Part shown: positions 29,743 to 36,221 of the stretch, piece after piece
Position numbering within the stretch: the first letter of the stretch is position 1
Layout of the letters: each line of letters starts with the position of its first letter
Assembly (NCBI RefSeq): GCF_003311635.1
Contig: NZ_QEXL01000001.1
Location: 110,852-174,851, forward strand
Length of the DNA stretch: 64,000 nucleotides
Direction: 5' to 3'
DNA from: Novacetimonas cocois
GTDB taxonomy: Bacteria > Pseudomonadota > Alphaproteobacteria > Acetobacterales > Acetobacteraceae
Translations under genes and position numbers: made by a program
Notes under the pieces: model-generated
Told to the model about the DNA's origin: nothing
Database searches by the model: none
Seen by the model: only the letters and a program-made list of their open reading frames with translations

Positions 29743-29767
29743 GGAACGCGATTCCCGACGACGCGTT
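29743..29767 (+). promoter_or_regulatory. EcfG-type general stress promoter for the CsbD-like gene
   Basis: GGAAC (29743-29747), exactly 16 bases, then CGTT (29764-29767): a perfect match to the sigma-EcfG consensus of alphaproteobacteria. Predicted transcription starts near 29775, about 35 bases before the ATG at 29810. GANTC sites (29750-29754 and 29768-29772) overlap the spacer and follow the -10 box. Confidence 0.7.
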
Positions 29768-29809
29768 GAATCGTGGACATATCGCACAACAGAGGCAGGA
29801 GCATCGAAT

Positions 29810-30112
29810 ATGGCTGACATCAAGAACGAAGCCCTTGAAAACAAGGCTGAAGGACTGGTGGAGCAGGGCGTGGGCCGCATCAAGGACGCGGCGGGCGGCC
29901 TGACGGGGAATGCCGGCATGCAGGCGGAAGGGAAGGTCGATCAACTGTCCGGCATGGCGCGGCAGGAATTCGCCGAACTCTATGAGGAAACCGAGGGCAA
30001 GCTGGAAAAGGCCGTCACCTTCGTGCGCGAACGTCCGCTGGCGTCGCTGGGCATTGCCGCGGCCATCGGAACCCTGCTGGCGCTGATGTTCGTGCCCCGT
30101 CGCAAAAGCTGA
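29810..30112 (+). CDS. CsbD-like stress protein with C-terminal membrane anchor
   Basis: The 100-aa protein begins MADIKNEALENKAEGLVEQ behind AGGAGC. Residues 18-50 follow the CsbD pattern (GRIKDAAGGLTGNAGMQAEG, KVDQLSGMARQ), a family of general stress proteins of unknown mechanism. A helical linker rich in Glu/Lys then leads to an anchor (PLASLGIAAAIGTLLALMFV) and RRKS end as in YqjD/DUF883 proteins. The EcfG-type promoter fits a stress role. It is divergent from the MFS gene. Confidence 0.85.
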   Translation: MADIKNEALENKAEGLVEQGVGRIKDAAGGLTGNAGMQAEGKVDQLSGMARQEFAELYEETEGKLEKAVTFVRERPLASLGIAAAIGTLLALMFVPRRKS

Positions 30113-30272
30113 GGGAAGCTGTCGAGTCGCTTTTTTTTCATTTTAAGGGACTCGTTGATTCCAGAGCATCTTGCGCAACAGTACTTAAAAATGGTTTTCA
30201 TCCCTTCAGAACGGAATTCGCAAACGAATCGGGCTGCGACAGCACGATCCATTGCGAGTCGGGAAGGGGTGA
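30113..30272 (+). promoter_or_regulatory. AT-rich control region with five GANTC sites before rnhB-ccrM
   Basis: GANTC occurs at 30124-30128, 30149-30153, 30157-30161, 30226-30230 and 30256-30260, within 137 bases, whereas one is expected in about 256 bases by chance. The region also has T runs (30131-30138) that could end the CsbD-like transcript. It precedes the operon encoding the GANTC methyltransferase, suggesting methylation-sensitive control. No clear -35/-10 pair was assigned. Confidence 0.5.
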
Positions 30273-30923
30273 ATGCCAGATTACTCACGCGAGAAGGCAC
30301 ATGGCGGCAGGGTCGCGGGCGTGGACGAGGTCGGACGCGGCCCGCTTGCGGGACCGGTTGTCGCGGCGGCTGTCATGTTCCTGCGCGGCGTGCCCGACGA
30401 TCTGGCCGGGCGGCTGGATGATTCCAAGAAGCTGCGTCCCGCCCTGCGGGAACGGGCCTTTGCCGACCTTCACGCGTCTCCCTCCATCCTGATTGGCGTG
30501 GCCGCCGCTTCCGTTGCGGAAATCGAACGCCACAACATCCTGCGTGCCGCCCACCTGGCGATGCAGCGCGCGGTCGCGCGGCTGTCGCGCCGTCCCGAAC
30601 TCGTGCTTGTCGATGGCAATGCCGCGCCGGATTTCGGCTGCCCCGCGCAGTGTGTGGTGGGCGGCGATTCCCGATGCCTGTCGATTGCCGCGGCCTCCAT
30701 CGTCGCCAAGGTCATACGCGACCGCCTGATGACGCGCCTTTCCCTGCGCTGGCCCGGCTATGGCTGGGAACGCAACGCCGGATACGGCACCCCCGCCCAT
30801 CGCGCCGCGCTGCGCGCGGGCGGCATCACGCCGCACCATCGCGCCGCCTTTGGCACCGTGCGTCAGCTTGTCCTGTCCACATCCCCCCTCAGCCCTGAAA
30901 ATGCGGAGCAGCCATCATGCTGA
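30273..30923 (+). CDS. rnhB: Ribonuclease HII
   Basis: RNase HII cuts the RNA strand of RNA-DNA hybrids and removes single misinserted ribonucleotides. The 216-aa protein has the active-site motif [16 protein letters not shown] near residue 14, the DSKKL stretch, LVDGNAAP and [17 protein letters not shown], which supply the acidic residues. GAAGGGG precedes the ATG. ccrM follows 22 bases on; this pairing is common in alphaproteobacteria. Confidence 0.97.
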   Translation: MPDYSREKAHGGRVAGVDEVGRGPLAGPVVAAAVMFLRGVPDDLAGRLDDSKKLRPALRERAFADLHASPSILIGVAAASVAEIERHNILRAAHLAMQRAVARLSRRPELVLVDGNAAPDFGCPAQCVVGGDSRCLSIAAASIVAKVIRDRLMTRLSLRWPGYGWERNAGYGTPAHRAALRAGGITPHHRAAFGTVRQLVLSTSPLSPENAEQPSC

Positions 30924-30945
30924 CACACTCATGAGCGGAGCCGTC

Positions 30946-32040
30946 ATGATGGAGCTGCCGCTGGACCAGATCCTGCGCGGCGACTGCGTGGAAATGATGC
31001 AGACCCTTCCCGCCGGGTCGATTGACTGCGTCTTTGCCGACCCTCCCTATAACCTGCAGCTGCGGGGGGAGTTGCGTCGCCCGGATGACAGCATCGTCGA
31101 TGGCGTCGATGACGACTGGGACAAATTCGCCGATCTTCAGGCCTATGACCGTTTTACCCGCGCATGGCTGAGCGAGGCGCGGCGCGTCCTGCGCAAGGAC
31201 GGGACCATCTGGGTCATCGGGTCGTACCACAACATCTTCCGCATCGGGGCGATCCTGCAGGATCTGGGTTTCTGGATCCTCAATGACGTGATCTGGCGTA
31301 AATCCAACCCCATGCCCAATTTCCGGGGACGGCGCTTTACCAACGCGCATGAAACCCTGATATGGGCGGCGCGGGGACCCGACAGCCGCTATCGCTTCAA
31401 CTACCAGGCGATGAAGGCGCTGAATGACGATGTGCAGATGCGCTCGGACTGGTACCTGCCCCTTTGCACCGGGGGGGAACGCCTGCGCAATGAACACGGG
31501 CTGAAGCTGCATCCGACGCAGAAACCCGAAAGCCTGCTGCATCGCGTGCTCATCGCCTCGACCAATGTCGATGACGTGGTGCTGGATCCCTTTACCGGAA
31601 CGGGGACCACCCCGGCGATGGCGCGCCGGCTGCGGCGTCGCTTCATCGGGATCGAGCGCCACCCCGATTATGCGGAGGCCGCGATCGGGCGGGCGCGGCG
31701 TGAAAAGCCCGTGCCGCTGGACAGTGTGCTGACCACCCCGGCGCGGCGGGAATCACCGCGTATTCCGTTCGGTACACTGGTGGAACGCGGCATCCTGCCT
31801 GCCGGCACCATCCTGATGGACCGGCAGAAGCGCGTGTTCGCCACCGTCGCCCCCGATGGCACGCTGATCAGCGGCGGGCATCGCGGATCGATTCACAAGC
31901 TGGGGGCCACCCTGACGAACGCGCCGTCATGCAATGGCTGGACCTTCTGGTATTTCGAACGCGCGGGCGAACTGCAGCAGCTCGATATCCTGCGCAATGA
32001 ACTGCGTGCTGAACAGGGCGGTGAGCAGGTTCGGGCGTAA
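30946..32040 (+). CDS. ccrM: Orphan GANTC adenine methyltransferase CcrM
   Basis: CcrM methylates adenine in GANTC and times cell-cycle transcription in alphaproteobacteria. The 364-aa beta-class enzyme has motif IV DPPYNLQLRG before motif I DPFTGTGTTPAMARRL, and the C-terminal extension typical of CcrM (RGILPAGTILMDRQKRVFA, HKLGATLTNAPSCNGW). GGAG lies 5 bases before the chosen ATG; starts at 30931 or 30949 are possible. No restriction enzyme gene is adjacent, so it is an orphan, regulatory enzyme. Confidence 0.94.
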   Translation: MMELPLDQILRGDCVEMMQTLPAGSIDCVFADPPYNLQLRGELRRPDDSIVDGVDDDWDKFADLQAYDRFTRAWLSEARRVLRKDGTIWVIGSYHNIFRIGAILQDLGFWILNDVIWRKSNPMPNFRGRRFTNAHETLIWAARGPDSRYRFNYQAMKALNDDVQMRSDWYLPLCTGGERLRNEHGLKLHPTQKPESLLHRVLIASTNVDDVVLDPFTGTGTTPAMARRLRRRFIGIERHPDYAEAAIGRARREKPVPLDSVLTTPARRESPRIPFGTLVERGILPAGTILMDRQKRVFATVAPDGTLISGGHRGSIHKLGATLTNAPSCNGWTFWYFERAGELQQLDILRNELRAEQGGEQVRA

Positions 32041-32063
32041 CCGCCCGGGGCCGGTGGCAGGCG

Positions 32064-33317
32064 ATGGAATGGAACCGTACCGCGCATTCCGCGAACAGCA
32101 CCGATAACTACCTGTTCAGCCAGCTGATCCCCTATATCGGCAACAAGCGTAAGCTGCTGCCCCTGATCGCCCGCGCCATTGCCGCGACGGGCGAAAACCC
32201 GCGTGAGACGGACTTTGTCGACCTGTTTTCCGGGACCGGGGTTGTCGGCCGCATGGCCAAGAAGATGGGGTTCAGGGTTATCGCCAATGACTGGGAACCC
32301 TATGGCGAAATCCTCAACCTCTGCTACCTCGCGACGCAGGGGCCACCAGTCTATTTTGACGGCGTGGCGTATGCGGATGTCATCGCGCGGCTCAATGCCC
32401 TGCCGCCGGTGGACGGATGGGTAACACGCCATCTGTGTCCTGATGATGACGTGGCCTATGACGTGGCGCGCGACCGCATGTTCTACATGCGCAAGAACGG
32501 GCGGCGGATCGACGCCATGCGCGAACAGATCGCACGGTGGGAGGATGCGGGGATGCTGTCACCCACGCAGCGGGCCTGCCTGCTGGCGCCACTGCTGTTC
32601 AGCGCCTGCTACAACAGCAATACCAGTGGCCTGTTCAAGGGATTCCACAATGGCTGGGGCGGGCAGACCGGCACCGCCCTTTATCGTATCGCGGGGGATC
32701 TGTGCCTGCGGCCCGCGATGTTCGTGGATAATGGCCGTGACAACGTGGTGTTGCGGGCCGATGCGCAGGAGGTTGCGCAGGATTTGGGCCGTTATCTGTC
32801 GCGACCGGCCATCGCGTATATCGACCCGCCCTATAACCAGCATCCCTATGGCGCGAATTACCATGTCCTCAACAGTATCGCGTTATGGGACCGGCCATCC
32901 CTTTCCCCCAAGATCAGCGGCAGGGACAAGGCCGCGATCCGGACCGACTGGCGCACCGTGCGGCGCAGCGCCTATAATTATCGCGACCGGGCGACGCGGG
33001 CCTATGCCCGCCTGCTCAATACCCTGCCGGTGCGCTGGATCGCCACCAGCTACAGCACGGACGGCATGATCCCGCTGCGCGATATGGTCGCGGCGAACCA
33101 TGCGCTGGGGAAGGTCCGCGTTTTCAGCCGGGGCTACAAGCGCTACCGCGTCAGCAGCCAGCGCTTTTCACGCAAGCCGATGAATGTGGAATTCATCCTG
33201 CTGACCCGCGTCGGGCAGGCATGCGCCCAGTCCATCGACATGATTGTCGAGGAAATCAGATCGGCAGAAGCGCGGATACTCGCATCACACCCCGAAACCG
33301 CGACAGGTGCCGTATAA
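32064..33317 (+). CDS. Orphan DNA adenine methyltransferase, D12 class
   Basis: A 417-aa N6-adenine methyltransferase. It has the D12-type opening PYIGNKRKLLPLIARAI, the SAM site DLFSGTGVVGRMAKKMG near residue 53, and motif IV YIDPPYNQHPYGANYHVLN near residue 252. The target recognition part lies between these, with LLFSACYNSNTSGLFKGFHN. It follows ccrM by 23 bases with only a weak ribosome binding site. No partner restriction gene is present and its recognition sequence cannot be read from the protein. Confidence 0.9.
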   Translation: MEWNRTAHSANSTDNYLFSQLIPYIGNKRKLLPLIARAIAATGENPRETDFVDLFSGTGVVGRMAKKMGFRVIANDWEPYGEILNLCYLATQGPPVYFDGVAYADVIARLNALPPVDGWVTRHLCPDDDVAYDVARDRMFYMRKNGRRIDAMREQIARWEDAGMLSPTQRACLLAPLLFSACYNSNTSGLFKGFHNGWGGQTGTALYRIAGDLCLRPAMFVDNGRDNVVLRADAQEVAQDLGRYLSRPAIAYIDPPYNQHPYGANYHVLNSIALWDRPSLSPKISGRDKAAIRTDWRTVRRSAYNYRDRATRAYARLLNTLPVRWIATSYSTDGMIPLRDMVAANHALGKVRVFSRGYKRYRVSSQRFSRKPMNVEFILLTRVGQACAQSIDMIVEEIRSAEARILASHPETATGAV

Positions 33318-33366
33318 CGGGGGATAACAGCCTGTTTTCAGACAGTTTCCGGAAGGGAAGGCGGCC

Positions 33367-33969
33367 TCAGCTTCCCCCGAAGCCCAGGAAGCCCGCGGTC
33401 GGTTTCGCGTGGCCGCCCGTCACGTCGTAACGCGAGGAGACGCTTTTGACCCGTCCCGCCAGCGGCGGCGTGCGGACGCTATCCTCCGCCTCGTCCATAT
33501 CCCCATCCGCCGCGGAGCCGGAGGCGAAGTGCGGGTCTGAATCAGAGAATGTGCGCATCGACAGCAGCAGGAAGGTAATGTCGTTGCGGTTCAGGTCGAT
33601 GGACATGTCCAGCGGGCTCTGACCCAGCACGTTATGCGCCGTCATGTCGGCGCCACGGTTCAGGGCCTCTTTCGCCGCGCCCAGACTGCCGCGATTGATC
33701 GCGTCAAACAGGGCGTCTGTCGGGTTCATGTCGCTGTTGGCGTGACCGCGCTCTTCTTCGCTCGATTCCGCGCCCGGCAGTGCGGAGGGCGGGGCTGCGG
33801 CCTTTGCCGCGCGCCGGGCCTCCGCCTTCTTGGCGGATTCCATGGCTTCGGCCTCTGCTTCCGCGTCCTCGGCGTCCTGGGCGTGGGCTGCGTGCCATGG
33901 CACGATGGCAAGCGGGACGGCCGACAGGATGAACACCGCAAGAAGCCGGATACCAAGTCTGGAAATCAT
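33367..33969 (-). CDS. Exported ankyrin-repeat-like protein
   Basis: A 200-aa protein with a Sec signal peptide (LLAVFILSAVPLAIVPWHAAHA, cut before QDAEDAE at about residue 31). A charged Glu/Ala/Lys linker follows, then one to two ankyrin repeats at about residues 82-140: ALFDAINRGSLGAAKEALNRGAD and LGQSPLDMSIDLNRNDITF. The C-terminus is Gly-rich (GGHAKPTAGFLGFGGS). It is likely periplasmic. It converges on the methyltransferase gene and sits alone. Confidence 0.75.
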   Translation of the reverse strand: MISRLGIRLLAVFILSAVPLAIVPWHAAHAQDAEDAEAEAEAMESAKKAEARRAAKAAAPPSALPGAESSEEERGHANSDMNPTDALFDAINRGSLGAAKEALNRGADMTAHNVLGQSPLDMSIDLNRNDITFLLLSMRTFSDSDPHFASGSAADGDMDEAEDSVRTPPLAGRVKSVSSRYDVTGGHAKPTAGFLGFGGS

Positions 33970-34082
33970 GTCGTGTCCCGTGAATGATGCTGCGCTTCAT
34001 GCATGACGCAGGTTTGCATAACAATCCCTGGATGGCACCAATATCGCACGGGGACGGGGGAACGCAAACCTTACTATCGCGT

Positions 34083-36221
34083 TTACCCGCGCCCTTCGCG
34101 CCACCAGCCGATCATCAGCATCGACATGACGAAAAGTAGCACGCCCCATGCAGGCAGCAGCGCGTTTGCCTGCTGTCCGGTGACGACATGGGCATGGCGG
34201 GCGGGAAAATCAAACCGCGCGGGCGTCGAATGTGGCGCGCCATCAACCATGCGCATCGCCGGAAGCGACGGCGCGTCCGTCCTGTCGCCCAGCCAGTGCA
34301 CGCCCCCGCCCGTCAGCGTCGCCAGCGGCTGAAGGCGGGTGGCGGTGGCGCGCAGGTCGGCGAATTCCTCCGGATCCTCGGCGCGGGGGGCGGCAAATGC
34401 CTCATGCCCGTCGCTGTCGCGCACGCTCCAGATCCCGCTTTCATGGGCGGGGATATGGGCGGTGGTCATGCCCTTGGCGCCGGTGGGTGCAAGCGCGACC
34501 TGCCGGGTCGTGCCATCGGGGGCGGTGACGCGCACCTCGCCCGGCGGGGCGGGGACAAGGGTGCGGCGCGTGATGTTGAGCTGCCCGCCTGAAATATCGG
34601 CCTCAAGCTGGTTTTCCTCCAGCTCCGGCTCCTTCATCAGCCAGTGCGAAATGCGGCGCAGCAGTTCGGATTGCGGACCGCCGCCGCCTTCGCCATGTGA
34701 CCACAGCCATGCCTGATCCGACATCAGGAAGGCCACGCGTCCCTTGTCCGCGTGATCCAACACCAGCAGCGGCTGATGGTCCGGCCCGGTCATCAGGACC
34801 TCGCCATTGACGGAATCCGATTTCAGGCTGCGATACCACGGCCCCCAGCCCGCGCCATCAGCCGACGCCGGCGCGCCCGGCAGTTCGGCCGTCACGGGAT
34901 GGCGCTGTCCCGTTTCCGTCAGCATGGGGCGGAAACGCTGTTCCATCACGCCATCGGTCGCGACATGGGCGGGCAGGATTTCGGACAGCGGCGTATCCTG
35001 CAGCGATCCGGGGCCGATGAACTCCGGCCCGCCGATCAGCAGCAGGCCGCCGCCCTCGCGCACATGGTTCGCGATATTGCGCAGGTAGGCCTGCGGCAGG
35101 ATGCCGTGATTTTCGAACCCGTCGAGGATGATCAGGTCGAACTGCCCGATTTTCTGCTGGAACAGCTCGTTGACGGGAAAGGCGATCAGCGCGAGGTCCG
35201 ACAGGGGGGTGCCATCATCCTTGTCGGGCGGACGCAGGATGGTGAAGTGGACCAGATCGACCGAAGGATCGGCCTTCAGCAGCCGCCGCCACACCCGTTC
35301 CCCCTGGTTCGGCGTGCCGGACACCAGCAGCACCCGCAGGCGGTCGCGCACGCCGTTGATGCGCACGATGTCCTCGTTATTGAGGGTGGAGGCCTCCCCC
35401 GGCAGTTCCGGCACCGACAGGCCCACCAGCATCGGCCCCGGATGGGTGACCGGCAGTGTGATGTCCTCGGGCTGTCCGATGCGCACGGTATGGCTGACGG
35501 GCTGCGCGCCGCCCTGCGTCAGGGTCAGTTCCGCCGTCGCCCCCCGCGCGTCGGCCCGCCCGAGGTCGTCCACCTCCACCCGGATCGTCACGTCCTGCCC
35601 CACGATGCCATAGGGCGGGGCCTGCAGGATGCGCAGGCGGCGGTCGGTTTCCTCGCCCCGTCCCGTCAGCAGCACATGAAGCGGCAGGGTGATGCGACGG
35701 CCATCGGCGTCGGCCGGCGTCAGGATTTCTGGGGGCTGGGGCGGAATGTCATGCACCTGCCCGTCGGTAATCATCACCGCCCCGGCAAGGCGGGATGGCG
35801 GAATGTCCGACGCCGCCTGCGACAGGGCGGAAAACAGCCGCGTGCCGTCATGGTGGGCATCGCGCACGGTGATGGTGCGCGTGCGCAGTCCCTCGATATG
35901 GCCGATTTCCTCCTGCACGCGCTCGGCGGCGCGATGGGCCATGACCGCGCGGTCGCGAATGGACATCGAAGCCGACTGGTCCACCACCACCAGCGCGGTC
36001 TGGGGCAGGGGACGCCAGCTTTCACTCAGCCGCTGCGGGCCGCACAGCCACGCCAGCACCCCCGCGCCCGCCAGCACGCGCCAGACGGTCGCGCGCGTGC
36101 GGCGCACGATTCCCACGATCCCCATCGCCATAAGGGCCGCCCCGAGCGCATAGAGCACCCATACCGGCACCAGCGGCTGAAAGCCGGTTATGTGATGCAG
36201 GCGGTCAAGTGATGGCATCAT
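34083..36221 (-). CDS. Membrane protein with VWA-like and glutamine amidotransferase-like domains
   Basis: A 712-aa protein. Two membrane helices open it (PVWVLYALGAALMAMGIVGIV near residue 30). A VWA-type domain follows with MIDAS motif VVVDQSASMS (about residue 80) and VMITDGQVHD. Near residues 370-430 a class I glutamine amidotransferase-like fold is suggested by LIILDGFENHGILP and GGGLLLIGGPEF; a catalytic Cys is not evident. One helix (GVLLFVMSMLMIGWW) ends it. It overlaps the DUF4159 gene start-to-stop, and is the last gene of the MoxR operon. Function unknown. Confidence 0.8.
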   Translation of the reverse strand: MMPSLDRLHHITGFQPLVPVWVLYALGAALMAMGIVGIVRRTRATVWRVLAGAGVLAWLCGPQRLSESWRPLPQTALVVVDQSASMSIRDRAVMAHRAAERVQEEIGHIEGLRTRTITVRDAHHDGTRLFSALSQAASDIPPSRLAGAVMITDGQVHDIPPQPPEILTPADADGRRITLPLHVLLTGRGEETDRRLRILQAPPYGIVGQDVTIRVEVDDLGRADARGATAELTLTQGGAQPVSHTVRIGQPEDITLPVTHPGPMLVGLSVPELPGEASTLNNEDIVRINGVRDRLRVLLVSGTPNQGERVWRRLLKADPSVDLVHFTILRPPDKDDGTPLSDLALIAFPVNELFQQKIGQFDLIILDGFENHGILPQAYLRNIANHVREGGGLLLIGGPEFIGPGSLQDTPLSEILPAHVATDGVMEQRFRPMLTETGQRHPVTAELPGAPASADGAGWGPWYRSLKSDSVNGEVLMTGPDHQPLLVLDHADKGRVAFLMSDQAWLWSHGEGGGGPQSELLRRISHWLMKEPELEENQLEADISGGQLNITRRTLVPAPPGEVRVTAPDGTTRQVALAPTGAKGMTTAHIPAHESGIWSVRDSDGHEAFAAPRAEDPEEFADLRATATRLQPLATLTGGGVHWLGDRTDAPSLPAMRMVDGAPHSTPARFDFPARHAHVVTGQQANALLPAWGVLLFVMSMLMIGWWREGRG

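Noticed and set aside
30181..30215. CtrA-like TTAA-N7-TTAA site before rnhB
   Set aside because: Only one TTAA half with wrong spacing to any second half; the match is too weak.
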